64,000 nucleotides of DNA from Burkholderiaceae bacterium (GTDB lineage Bacteria > Pseudomonadota > Gammaproteobacteria > Burkholderiales > Burkholderiaceae_C): the NCBI GenBank assembly GCA_026125795.1, contig JAHCKM010000001.1, forward strand, positions 1,178,001 to 1,242,000. Reading direction: 5' to 3'. Under the pieces are notes generated by a model. The model was given only the letters and a program-made list of their open reading frames with translations, had not been told where the DNA came from and did not search any database. The position numbers and the translations under genes are program-made. Shown here one piece after another: positions 17,536 through 25,850 of this stretch (positions are counted from its first letter, which is position 1; every line of letters starts with the position of its first letter).

Positions 17536-18075
17536 ATGAGCGCCATCCTGCCGCCATCGGAACGACTGTGGTGGAAACACCCGCTCGATCGCGTCGAAGG
17601 GACGTGGATCGCGATCGCATTGGTGTGGTGCCTGATCATGTTTTTCATGATGATCGGCTGGCACATCTACGGCAAGCAGAACCTCTCCACCGAGACCTAC
17701 AAGACCACGCCGGAGAAGTTCACCGCCAAGGCGCAGGCGGTGGTCGACAAGTACACGGTGCGCACCGAGACCGCCGACAAGACGCCGGTGGTGGCTCCGC
17801 CGCCGGGCAGCGACGTCTACATGATCGCGCGGCTGTGGAGCTTCTGGCCGATCCTGGAGCTGGAGAAGGACAAGACCTACCGGCTGCACCTGACATCGCT
17901 GGACTACAACCACGGCTTCTCGCTGCAGCCGGCCAACATCAACATCCAGGTCGTGCCCGGCTACGAGCACGTGGTCACCGTGACACCCAACCAGTCGGGC
18001 ACGTACTCGGTGGTGTGCAACGAATACTGCGGCATCAACCATCACACGATGGTCGGCCGCGTCTACGTCAAGTGA
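17536..18075 (+). CDS. CuA-containing subunit II of a heme-copper reductase
   Basis: The 179-residue protein has a single N-terminal helix (about residues 25-45) and a cupredoxin domain. The CuA ligands are complete: an early His in YNHGFSL near 133 and the cluster CNEYCGINHHTM near 160 (C-x3-C-x3-H-x2-M). It takes electrons from a soluble donor such as a c-type cytochrome and passes them to subunit I. The short length and single helix resemble ba3/B-family or CuA-type NO reductases rather than the two-helix mitochondrial type. It precedes subunit I by about ten bases. Confidence 0.85.
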   Translation: MSAILPPSERLWWKHPLDRVEGTWIAIALVWCLIMFFMMIGWHIYGKQNLSTETYKTTPEKFTAKAQAVVDKYTVRTETADKTPVVAPPPGSDVYMIARLWSFWPILELEKDKTYRLHLTSLDYNHGFSLQPANINIQVVPGYEHVVTVTPNQSGTYSVVCNEYCGINHHTMVGRVYVK

Positions 18076-18085
18076 GGAGGGCAGC

Positions 18086-19813
18086 ATGACGGCCACGCTT
18101 CCGGTGCCCGCCTCGGCGCGTGGCACCACCTATCGCACCTGCCCGCGCTCGGGCCTGCAGTTCGAGGCCAGCGCCGAGCGCCTGATGATCGCCAACGCGG
18201 TGGTGGCCGTGGTGGCGCTGCTGGTGGGCGGCGTGCTGGCCGTCGGCGTGGTGCTGACGCGCTGGCCCGCGATCCACTGGCTCGAGGCCGACACCTTCTA
18301 CATGGTGCTGACGGCCCACGGCATCGACATGCTGATCTTCTGGATCATCTTCTTCGAGGTGGCGGTGCTGTACTTCTGCTCCTCCACGCTGCTGCGCTGC
18401 CGGCTGGCCACGCCCAACGTGGCCTGGCTGGCGTTCGCGCTGATGCTGATCGGCGCCGTCACCAACAACGTGGCGGTGTTCCAGGGCGGCTCCAGCGTGA
18501 TGATGACGTCGTACGTGCCGATGATGGCGCAGCCGTCGTTCTACCTCGGGCTGATCCTGTTCGCGGTGGGCGCGCTGATCGCCTGCTTCGTGTTCTTCGG
18601 CACGCTGGTGATCGCCAAGCGCGACAAGACCTACACCGGCTCGGTGCCGCTGGTCACCTTCGGCGCCATCACCGCGGCCATCATCGCGGTGTTCACCATC
18701 GCCTCCGGCGCGATCATCCTGATCCCGACGTTCCTGATGTCGGTGGGCTGGATTGCTTCAGTCGACCCGCTGATGTACCGCACCATCTGGTGGGCCTTCG
18801 GCCACTCGTCGCAGCAGATCAACGTGGCCGCGCACATCTCCATCTGGTACGCGGTGGCGGCCATCGCGTTCGGCGCCGCGCCGATGAGCGAGCGCGTCAG
18901 CCGCGGCGCCTTCCTGCTGTACATCCTGTTCCTGCAGCTGGCGAGCGCGCACCACCTGCTGGCCGACCCGGGCCTGTCCACCGGCTGGAAGGTCGTCAAC
19001 ACCAGCTACTTCATGTACTTTGCAGTGCTGGCCTCGATGATCCACGGCCTGACCATCCCCGGTGCGATCGAGGTCGCGCAGCGCAAGAAGGGCCTCAACA
19101 AGGGCCTGTTCGAGTGGCTGCGCAAGGCGCCGTGGGGCAACCCGGTGTTCAGCGGCATGTTCATCGCGCTGATCGGCTTCGGCTTCCTGGGCGGCATCTC
19201 GGGCGTGATGATGGGCACCGAGCAGCTCAACATGATCATCCACAACACCATCTACGTGCCGGGGCATTTCCACGCCACCGTGGTGGTGGGCACCACGCTG
19301 TCGTTCATGGCGCTGACCTACTTCCTGATTCCGGTGCTGTTCAAGCGCGAGATGATCAACCCGGGCCTGGCCAAGATCCAGCCGTACCTGTTCGGGCTGT
19401 CGATGTACTTCTTCTGCCTGGTGATGATGGGCGCCGGCACGCTCGGCGTCTCGCGGCGCCACTGGGACATGGCCTTCAGCGGCAACGCGCTGGCCTACGA
19501 CTGGCCGGGCGCGGCCTATCTGATGCTGGGGCTGATGGGTGTGGCCGGCGTCGTGGCCATCGTCGGCGGTGCGATCTACATCTACATCACGGTGGGCTCG
19601 CTGCTGTGGGGCAAGCCGCTGGCCGCCGGCGAGAAGAGCCCGCACTTCACGCCGATTCCCGTGACGGCGCCGACCCGGGTGGTCCAGAGCTACGGCTCGA
19701 TGGGCTTCGCGGCGCCGGGCACTTTCGTGCTGGCCATGGTGTTCCTGGTGGCGTTCGTTCTCTACTACTTCATCAACTGGAAGTACCTGTCCCAGGTGTG
19801 GGGCCTGAGCTGA
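18086..19813 (+). CDS. Heme-copper reductase subunit I, tyrosine-less; probable eNOR-type nitric oxide reductase
   Basis: The 575-residue multi-helix protein has all six metal-binding His of the superfamily: H78 (low-spin heme), H240, H289 and H290 (CuB site), and H394/H396 in VPGHFH. The helix VI motif reads GHSSQQINV instead of GHPEVY, so Gln244 stands where oxidases have the cross-linked Tyr. No compensating Tyr is evident. Loss of that Tyr marks NO-reducing branches of the superfamily, including eNOR-type enzymes that pair with CuA subunits and use A-type heme. No norB/norC occurs in the window, while nirS, nnrS and dnr do. NO reduction is therefore the best guess; an unusual oxidase is the alternative. 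Confidence 0.75.
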   Translation: MTATLPVPASARGTTYRTCPRSGLQFEASAERLMIANAVVAVVALLVGGVLAVGVVLTRWPAIHWLEADTFYMVLTAHGIDMLIFWIIFFEVAVLYFCSSTLLRCRLATPNVAWLAFALMLIGAVTNNVAVFQGGSSVMMTSYVPMMAQPSFYLGLILFAVGALIACFVFFGTLVIAKRDKTYTGSVPLVTFGAITAAIIAVFTIASGAIILIPTFLMSVGWIASVDPLMYRTIWWAFGHSSQQINVAAHISIWYAVAAIAFGAAPMSERVSRGAFLLYILFLQLASAHHLLADPGLSTGWKVVNTSYFMYFAVLASMIHGLTIPGAIEVAQRKKGLNKGLFEWLRKAPWGNPVFSGMFIALIGFGFLGGISGVMMGTEQLNMIIHNTIYVPGHFHATVVVGTTLSFMALTYFLIPVLFKREMINPGLAKIQPYLFGLSMYFFCLVMMGAGTLGVSRRHWDMAFSGNALAYDWPGAAYLMLGLMGVAGVVAIVGGAIYIYITVGSLLWGKPLAAGEKSPHFTPIPVTAPTRVVQSYGSMGFAAPGTFVLAMVFLVAFVLYYFINWKYLSQVWGLS

Positions 19814-19821
19814 TGAACCAC

Positions 19822-19962
19822 CCCCGAGTCGGCCTGGCGGCCTCCTCCCCCTCGAGGGGGCAACACCAGCGGACCGGCGAAGCCGGATCCGCGGTGTTCG
19901 CTTGGGGATGCGCCGCTGGAGCGGCGCGGGTGCCAGAGGCCACTCGGGGCGCCGGAGGGTGA
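19822..19962. repeat. GC-rich palindromic intergenic repeat before ctaB
   Basis: The spacer between subunit I and ctaB contains the palindrome CCCCCTCGAGGGGG followed by several short inverted repeats (GGCGAAGCCGG, CGCCGCTGGAGCGGCGCG). No coding frame is convincing. It resembles the dispersed hairpin elements near 11825 and 44928. It may trim or stabilise the operon transcript; the ribosome site CGGAGGGTGAC of ctaB follows directly. Confidence 0.5.
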
Positions 19963-19963
19963 C

Positions 19964-20857
19964 ATGAACACCATTGCTGCATCACATCGGCAATCCGTGC
20001 GCTTCGCGCGCGACGTGCTCGGGCTGTTCAAGCTGCGCATCGGCGTGATGATCATGGTCACTGCGCTGGTGGGTCTGGTGGTCACACCGGGCGCTGCGCT
20101 GAGCGCCGGTCAGGTGATCGTGCTGGCGCTGTCGGTGCTGATCGCCTCGGCCAGTGCCGGTGCCTACAACCAGTACTTCGAGCACGACCTTGATCAGCTG
20201 ATGCGGCGCACGCGCAGCCGCGCGTTCGTCACCGGGGCGCTGCCGCACACGCCGGCGTGGTTGCTGCTGATCGTCGCGCTGCTGGCCGGCGCGGTGGGCG
20301 CGGCGTGGTGGACCCTCAACGCAACGTCGGCACTGTTCGTCTTTCTCGGCGCGTTCTTCTACGCGGTGGTCTACACCGTGTGGCTCAAACGGCGCAGCTG
20401 GCTCAACATCGTCGTTGGGGGCCTGGCGGGCAGCTTTGCGGTTCTGGCCGGCGCGGCGGCGGTGGATCCGACGCCGGGGCCGCTGCCGCTGCTGCTGGCG
20501 CTGGTGCTGTTCCTGTGGACGCCGCCGCACTTCTGGAGCCTGGCCATCGCCAACCGCGCCGACTACGCCGCCGCGGGCGTGCCGATGCTGCCGGTGGTGG
20601 TGGGCGAGGCGCGCGCGGCGCGTGTGGTGCTGCACAGCACCGTGGCGCTGGTGGCGGTGTCGTTGCTGCCGGCGGGGTTCGGCGCCGGGCCGATCTACCT
20701 CGCCGGTGCGGCCGCCGGCGGCCTGTATTTCATCGTCAAGGCGGCGCAACTTGCGCGCGCGCCGGGCCGGCTGACCGCGATGCGTGCGTTCTTCGCGTCG
20801 CTGGTGCAATTGAGCGCGCTGCTGGTGGCGGCCACCGTCGACGGGTTGTTGCGATGA
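19964..20857 (+). CDS. ctaB: Protoheme IX farnesyltransferase (heme O synthase)
   Basis: The 297-residue UbiA-superfamily protein has about nine helices. The Asp-rich motif appears as YNQYFEHDLDQLMRRT near residue 67 and the second conserved loop as YTVWLKRRS near 130. It adds a farnesyl group to heme B, giving heme O, the substrate of CtaA. Its place between subunit I and the SCO gene shows that this operon makes its own farnesylated heme. The first Asp-rich motif has His-Asp where many members have Glu/Asp variants, but spacing is normal. It overlaps the SCO gene by ATGA. Confidence 0.85.
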   Translation: MNTIAASHRQSVRFARDVLGLFKLRIGVMIMVTALVGLVVTPGAALSAGQVIVLALSVLIASASAGAYNQYFEHDLDQLMRRTRSRAFVTGALPHTPAWLLLIVALLAGAVGAAWWTLNATSALFVFLGAFFYAVVYTVWLKRRSWLNIVVGGLAGSFAVLAGAAAVDPTPGPLPLLLALVLFLWTPPHFWSLAIANRADYAAAGVPMLPVVVGEARAARVVLHSTVALVAVSLLPAGFGAGPIYLAGAAAGGLYFIVKAAQLARAPGRLTAMRAFFASLVQLSALLVAATVDGLLR

Positions 20858-21693
20858 ACCTGCGTTTCTTCGCGCTGTGCCTGAGCGCATTGGCCGCCAG
20901 CGCACCGGCGCAGGACGCGGCCGTCAAGCTCGACGCGCAGGCGGCGCTGCGCGACAGCCAGGCCGCGGTGGGCCGCACCATCGCCGACCATGTGCTGCTC
21001 GATCGCCGTGAAAGCGCGGTGCCGCTGTCGCGCTTTCGCGGCAAGCCGCTGCTGGTGAGCTTCATCTACACCGGCTGCTTCCAGATCTGCCCCACAACCA
21101 CGCGCTCGCTGTCCGACGCGGTGGCCCGCCTGAGCGAGGACTTTGGCGCCGACACGTTCAACGTGGTCAGCATCGGCTTCAACCAGCCGTTCGATTCGCC
21201 GCAGGCGATGCGCACGTTCGCAAAGACGATGCGCATCGATGCGCCCAACTGGGAGTTCCTCAGCCCGCCGCTGCCGGCGGTGCAGGCGCTGACCGACGAC
21301 TTCGGCTTTCGCTACGTCGCCACGCCGGCCGGCTTCGACCACGTGCTGACGGTGTCGGTGGTGGATGCCGAGGGCAAGCTGGTGCAGCAGGTGTACGGCG
21401 AGCAGTTCGCGCGCGAGCAGCTCGGCGAGCCGTTGCGGCGCCTGCTGCGCAACGCGCCGCTCAAGCGCGACGCGCCGCTGGCCGACCTGATCGAACGCGT
21501 GCGCATCATCTGCACCGTCTACGATCCCGAGACCGGCACCTACCGCTTCAAGTACGGCCTGCTGATCGAGATCGCCGGCGGCGTCACCTTCCTCGCGGCG
21601 ATGGTGTGGTTCTTTGCGCTCGAGTGGCGCACCCGCCGGCGCCTGCGCCGCCCGCCCGGCGCGACACGGCCGACGCTGGCGCGGGCTGAATAA
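20854..21693 (+). CDS. SCO1/SenC-type copper chaperone with C-terminal membrane helix
   Basis: The 279-residue protein starts with a signal peptide (cleavage near residue 20). It has a thioredoxin-fold SCO domain with the copper motif CFQICP near 76 and the ligand His in FDHVLTVSV near 167. It delivers copper to the CuA site of subunit II. Unlike most SCO proteins, a membrane helix follows the domain (about residues 232-252), so it is probably held by its C-terminus. It is coupled to ctaB. Confidence 0.85.
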   Translation: MNLRFFALCLSALAASAPAQDAAVKLDAQAALRDSQAAVGRTIADHVLLDRRESAVPLSRFRGKPLLVSFIYTGCFQICPTTTRSLSDAVARLSEDFGADTFNVVSIGFNQPFDSPQAMRTFAKTMRIDAPNWEFLSPPLPAVQALTDDFGFRYVATPAGFDHVLTVSVVDAEGKLVQQVYGEQFAREQLGEPLRRLLRNAPLKRDAPLADLIERVRIICTVYDPETGTYRFKYGLLIEIAGGVTFLAAMVWFFALEWRTRRRLRRPPGATRPTLARAE

Positions 21694-21736
21694 CGCGCCG
21701 GTCCATCGGCGGCGGTTGTCTTGAACGCGGCTTCCC

Positions 21737-23287
21737 ATGCAACCGGCCCGCGCGCTGCGCCTCGCCTCGCTCGCCGTGTGGCAACGAGCGGAACACGCCT
21801 TCGATGCGATCTTCGGCGCGCCGGGCAACCCCTGGCGGCAGCTCGGCGCGCTCGGCTTCCTGCTGTTGTGGCTGCTGGTGGCCAGCGGCATCGTCCTGTA
21901 CGCGGTGCTCGACACCTCGGCCACCGGCGCCTGGCAGTCGATCGACGCGCTGTCGCGCCAGCAGCCGGTCCTGGGCGGCCTGCTGCGCAGCCTGCACCGC
22001 TATGCCGCCGATGCCCTGGTGCTCGTGACGCTGGCGCATCTGCTGCGCGAGGCGCTGCACGGCCGCTACGCGCACTTTCGCCGCTTCTCGTGGTGGACCG
22101 GCGTGCCGCTGCTGGCGCTGGTGTTCGTCTGCGCCGTGGGCGGCTTCTGGCTCAACTGGGACCAGCTCGGCCAGTACTCGGCGCTGGCCACCGCCGAGTG
22201 GATCGACGCGTTGCCGCTGCTGGCCGCTCCGGTGACGCGCAACTTCATCGACGTGGCAGCGGTCAGCGACCGCCTGTTCTCGCTGTTGGTGTTCGTGCAC
22301 CTGGGCGTGCCGCTGCTGCTGGTGTTCGGGCTGTGGTTCCACATCCAGCGCATCAGCCGGGCCGCCGTGTTTCCCACGCGCGCGCTGGCGCTGGGCACGG
22401 TGATCGCATTGCTGGCGCTGGCCTGGGCGGCGCCGGTGATGAGCCATGCGCCGGCCGATCTGACGCGCGAGCCCGCGACGCTGGCGCTCGACTGGATCGT
22501 GCTCGCCGTGCACCCGCTGACGCGCGCGCTCGGTGCCGGCCCGATGTGGCTGTTGCTGGCCGCCGCGCTGGCCTGGCTGCTGGTACTGCCGTGGCTGCGC
22601 CAGCCGCGACAAGCGCCGGTGGCGGTGGTGGATCCGGCCAACTGCAACGGCTGCCGGCGCTGCTTCGACGATTGTCCGTATGCCGCGGTGACGATGGTCG
22701 CGCACCCGGCCAAACGTCTGCGTCAGATGGCGCAGGTGGACGCCGACCTGTGCGCCAGCTGCGGCATCTGCGTGGGCGCGTGTCCCTCGTCGACACCGTT
22801 TCGCAGCGCCGCCGCGCTGGTGACCGGCATCGACATGCCCGCGCAGCCGATCGGCGTGCTGCGCCGGCAGCTGCAGCAGGCGCTGGCCGCGATGGATGCG
22901 GCCGCGCCGCGCTTCGTCGCCTTCGGATGCGACTGCGGCGCGCACGTGGCGTCGATCGCGGCGCCCGACGTGGCGGTGTTCAGCCTGGTGTGCACCGGCC
23001 AGCTGCCGCCGTCGTTCGTCGAGTACGCGTTGCGCGATGGGGCCGACGGCGTGCTCGTCGCGGCCTGCCAGGGTTGCGAGTTCCGGCTCGGCGCGCGATG
23101 GATCGCCGAGCGTCTCGGCGGCGCGCGCGAGCCGCACCTGCGCACGAACGTGCCGCGCGAGCGCTTCCTGCTGACAGGCGCCGATGCCGGCCAGGAGCCG
23201 GTGCTGCTGGCGGCTCTGGCCACGCTGCGGCACAGGCATCGGAGCGTCGACCGATCGATTTCACCGACGGCGGCCGCCCATGAATGA
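21737..23287 (+). CDS. Cytochrome b / 2[4Fe-4S] ferredoxin / MvhD-like fusion oxidoreductase
   Basis: The 516-residue protein joins three modules. Residues 1-290 are a cytochrome b N-terminal domain with four or more helices and two bis-His heme pairs of canonical spacing (H87/H101 and H188/H202). Residues 300-350 are a two-cluster ferredoxin (C303, C306, C309, C313; C339, C342, C345, C349). Residues 390-490 resemble the MvhD/FrhD delta subunit of methanogen hydrogenase-heterodisulfide reductase complexes (C398, C400, C419, C444, C447 and a GADGVLVAACQGC motif). MvhD proteins bind a [2Fe-2S] cluster and connect to flavin-based bifurcating partners. The layout suggests transfer between a soluble low-potential carrier and quinone. 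The partner is unknown. Confidence 0.75.
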   Translation: MQPARALRLASLAVWQRAEHAFDAIFGAPGNPWRQLGALGFLLLWLLVASGIVLYAVLDTSATGAWQSIDALSRQQPVLGGLLRSLHRYAADALVLVTLAHLLREALHGRYAHFRRFSWWTGVPLLALVFVCAVGGFWLNWDQLGQYSALATAEWIDALPLLAAPVTRNFIDVAAVSDRLFSLLVFVHLGVPLLLVFGLWFHIQRISRAAVFPTRALALGTVIALLALAWAAPVMSHAPADLTREPATLALDWIVLAVHPLTRALGAGPMWLLLAAALAWLLVLPWLRQPRQAPVAVVDPANCNGCRRCFDDCPYAAVTMVAHPAKRLRQMAQVDADLCASCGICVGACPSSTPFRSAAALVTGIDMPAQPIGVLRRQLQQALAAMDAAAPRFVAFGCDCGAHVASIAAPDVAVFSLVCTGQLPPSFVEYALRDGADGVLVAACQGCEFRLGARWIAERLGGAREPHLRTNVPRERFLLTGADAGQEPVLLAALATLRHRHRSVDRSISPTAAAHE

Positions 23288-23798
23288 GCACGCGCGCACC
23301 GGCGCCGCGTCGTGGCTCGGCCAGGCGCTGCTGTACGGCTTGTTCGCGGCGGTGATCGGCGTGTTCTCCCGCTGGCCGCCGTACCAGCACCTCGCGCCCG
23401 ATCAGGCGCTGCTCAAGCTGAGCTTCAGCCAACCCGGCAAGCCGGTGTCGGAGTGCCGCCGCGCCACCGAAGAGGAGCTGGCCAAGCTGCCGCCCAACAT
23501 GCGCGCGCCGATGCGTTGTCCGCGCGAACGTTCGCCGATCACGGTGGAGGTCGACGTCGACGGTCGCGCCGCGCTGCGCCACGTGGCACGGCCGAGCGGC
23601 CTGTCGCGCGACGGTGCGTCGGCGGTCTATCGGCGCATGGAGCTCGCGGCCGGCGCGCACCACATCGCCGTGCGCTTGAACGACGACGTGCGCGTCAGCG
23701 GCTTCAACCACACGCGCGAGGACACGGTGACGCTGCAGCCGGCGCAGATCCTGGTGATCGATTTCGACCCCGAGAGAGGCGGGATCACGTTGAGGTGA
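23280..23798 (+). CDS. Membrane-anchored hypothetical protein
   Basis: The 172-residue protein has one N-terminal hydrophobic segment (about residues 11-30) followed by a mostly beta-type soluble region with three Cys. Its start overlaps the stop of the cytochrome b-MvhD fusion, so the two are coupled and may form a complex. No family is recognised. The soluble part probably faces the periplasm, judging by the charge distribution around the helix, but this is uncertain. Confidence 0.6.
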   Translation: MNEHARTGAASWLGQALLYGLFAAVIGVFSRWPPYQHLAPDQALLKLSFSQPGKPVSECRRATEEELAKLPPNMRAPMRCPRERSPITVEVDVDGRAALRHVARPSGLSRDGASAVYRRMELAAGAHHIAVRLNDDVRVSGFNHTREDTVTLQPAQILVIDFDPERGGITLR

Positions 23799-23823
23799 AC
23801 TCGATTTGGTCATTCGAGCAGGT

Positions 23824-24360
23824 TGCGCGGCGCGGCGGGCGGTACCCGGGGAGGGCTCCTACTGGGTCGGTCGGCGCTGCGCGCCGACTGCGCTGTGGTG
23901 CTCGCTCCGAGAGGGCGGCTGCGATGCCGCTCGCAGCGGCCCTGAACGGGCCACTGCTTCATGGCTTCTCGCCGGTCCGTCGCCTGCGGCGCCGGACTTC
24001 CCCTCTCTGCGCTGCGCTCCTCGCCGCCCCACAAGTCGCCCACCCCGGATACCGCCCACCGCGCAGAAACGCTCGTGGTGTTCCTGCAGGAATACCTCAG
24101 TGGTGCGGCAAAGCCGTGGTCGGGTGTGCGCCGGCAGCGACATCTGCGGCGCCGAGGACCGCAGAGCGCATGGCCGCGCGCGCGCAGCGCGCGCTTCAAC
24201 ATCTGACTCGCGTCGATTGTTCGAGCGTAGCGAACGCAGTGAGCGAAGCGAGTTTCGACGCGGGCCAGGCGATCGAGGACCGCAGGGGAGTCGGCCGCAG
24301 GCCGACCGCCGCAGCCGAGCGCCGGCGCACACCCGGCCGCGGCTTTGCTCTCTCATTGTT
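23824..24360. repeat. Composite intergenic repeat, copy A
   Basis: This long noncoding stretch fills the 611-base gap between the anchored protein and the heme-copper-like gene. It begins with a GC-rich block around ggcgggcggtacccgg and ends with cacccggccgcggctttgct. Inside are several short inverted repeats (CGGCGCTGCGCGCCG; GCCGCGCGCGCGCAGCGCGCGC; GTCGGCCGCAGGCCGAC). Most of it recurs in direct orientation at 27801-28224 and inverted at 54857-55527. Reading frames in it are open in several phases, as expected from composition, and none resembles a known protein. No transposase or clear target duplication is seen. Confidence 0.75.
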
Positions 24361-24409
24361 GAAGGCCAAGCAATGTCGGGCGATCTCTACGCTGTGGTGA
24401 GGTGCTGAG

Positions 24410-25846
24410 ATGAACACGTTCAATCCCGCATTGCCAGGCGCGTCGCGCGCCCACCAGCAGGCCGCGACTTCGACGCCCGCGCACTACACGCTCGACGTGC
24501 CGCACGGCCTGCAGCGCCAGCTGGCGCGTTGCTGGTTGTGGCTGGGTCTGGCGGCGCTGATCGGCTCGGGCCTGTTCTCGGTGCTGCTGGTGCTGGCGCG
24601 CACGCCGGGCGTGAACCGCTGGCTGCCGGTGTCCGATTTCTTTCGCGTCGCGCTGGTGGTGCACGTCGACTTGTCGGTGCTGGTGTGGTTCATCGCGATG
24701 GCGGGCCTGTTGTGGAGCCTCAACAGCGCGCCGCGCGGTCGCATTGGCGGTTGGGCGGCGCCGCTGCTGTGTGGTGCCGGCGCGCTGGGGATGTCGATCG
24801 CGCCGTTCGTTGACCACGGCGCGGCCGTCATGGCCAACTACATCCCGGTGCTCGATGGGGCGGTGTTCCTTGGCGGCTTGGTGGTGTTTGCGCTCGGCGT
24901 CGGCGTGCTGGTGTGGCGCGGCCTGGTGCTGGCGCCCAAGCTCGGGCTCGCGTTCGATGGCGGTGGCGCGTTGCGCTTCGGGTTGAATGCCAGCGTGGTC
25001 GCCACCGCGGTGGCGCTGCTTGCATTCGCGTGGTCGTGGCTCGCGCTGCCCACCGAGTTGGCCGGGCGCGCGTACTACGAGATCCTGTTCTGGGGCGGCG
25101 GGCATGCGCTGCAGTTCACCTGGACCTTGCTGATGCTGGTGGCCTGGCTGTGGCTGGCCAGCGCCAGCGGCGCGCCGGTGCGCCTGAGCCCGCGCGTGGC
25201 GGTGGCGATGTTCGGCCTGGCATTGCTGGCGGTGTTCGTGACGCCGTATGCCTACGTGTCCCACGACATCGCCTCGGTCGAGCACCGCAACCTGCTCACC
25301 TGGGCGATGCGCGCCGGCGGCGGGCCGGCCATCGTGCCGATCGGCCTGGCCGTGCTGCTGGCGCTGCGCCAGGCCCCCGCCACATCGGTCAGCCCGACGA
25401 CGCGACCGCTGCGCTCGGCGCTGGTGGCTTCAGTGCTGCTGTTCGCCGCCGGCGGGATGATCGGCGTGTTCATCCAGGGCAGCAACGTGCGCATCCCGGC
25501 GCACTATCACGGCTGCATCGTGGGCGTGACGCTGGCGCTGATGGGGCTGGTGTTCCATCTGCTGCCGCGTCTGGGCTATCGCGCACCGACGTCGCGCTGG
25601 GCCGCCTGGCAGCCCGCGCTGTACGGTGCCGGTCAACTGATGCACATCGTCGGCCTGGTGTGGTCGGGCGGTTATGGCGTGCAGCGCAAGGTGGCCGGCA
25701 GCGAGCAGGTGCTGCGCAGCGGCGCCGAGATCGCCGGCATGGGGCTGATGGGCCTGGGTGGGCTGATCGCCATCGCGGGTGGGCTGCTGTTCGTGCTGGT
25801 GGTGTGGCGCGCGATGCGTGGCGCACCCCATGCCGACCCGCGGTGA
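24410..25846 (+). CDS. Divergent heme-copper oxidase/NO reductase-like membrane protein
   Basis: The 478-residue multi-helix protein follows the subunit I plan: H85 in a helix (VVHVDLSVLVWF), H232 in helix VI (WGGGHALQF), and H365/H367 in RIPAHYHG as heme ligands. Neither the Tyr nor the Glu of oxidase helix VI is present; the residue four after H232 is Phe. The His-His pair expected after helix VII is absent, with only H285 (SHD) and H292 (EHR) nearby. The CuB site may be changed or lost. It directly precedes the cytochrome b-FNR fusion (4-base gap), which is probably its partner. It could be a divergent NO reductase or a pure heme electron-transfer subunit. Confidence 0.65.
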   Translation: MNTFNPALPGASRAHQQAATSTPAHYTLDVPHGLQRQLARCWLWLGLAALIGSGLFSVLLVLARTPGVNRWLPVSDFFRVALVVHVDLSVLVWFIAMAGLLWSLNSAPRGRIGGWAAPLLCGAGALGMSIAPFVDHGAAVMANYIPVLDGAVFLGGLVVFALGVGVLVWRGLVLAPKLGLAFDGGGALRFGLNASVVATAVALLAFAWSWLALPTELAGRAYYEILFWGGGHALQFTWTLLMLVAWLWLASASGAPVRLSPRVAVAMFGLALLAVFVTPYAYVSHDIASVEHRNLLTWAMRAGGGPAIVPIGLAVLLALRQAPATSVSPTTRPLRSALVASVLLFAAGGMIGVFIQGSNVRIPAHYHGCIVGVTLALMGLVFHLLPRLGYRAPTSRWAAWQPALYGAGQLMHIVGLVWSGGYGVQRKVAGSEQVLRSGAEIAGMGLMGLGGLIAIAGGLLFVLVVWRAMRGAPHADPR

Positions 25847-25850
25847 ACGC

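Noticed and set aside
18086-19813. Annotation as an ordinary cytochrome c oxidase subunit I
   Set aside because: The helix VI GHPEVY-type motif with the cross-linked Tyr is replaced by GHSSQQINV, which does not fit a canonical oxygen reductase.
23824-24360. Possible CRISPR array or transposon in the repeat-rich gap
   Set aside because: There are no evenly spaced direct repeats with unique spacers, no cas genes and no transposase; repeats are hairpin blocks shared between distant gaps.
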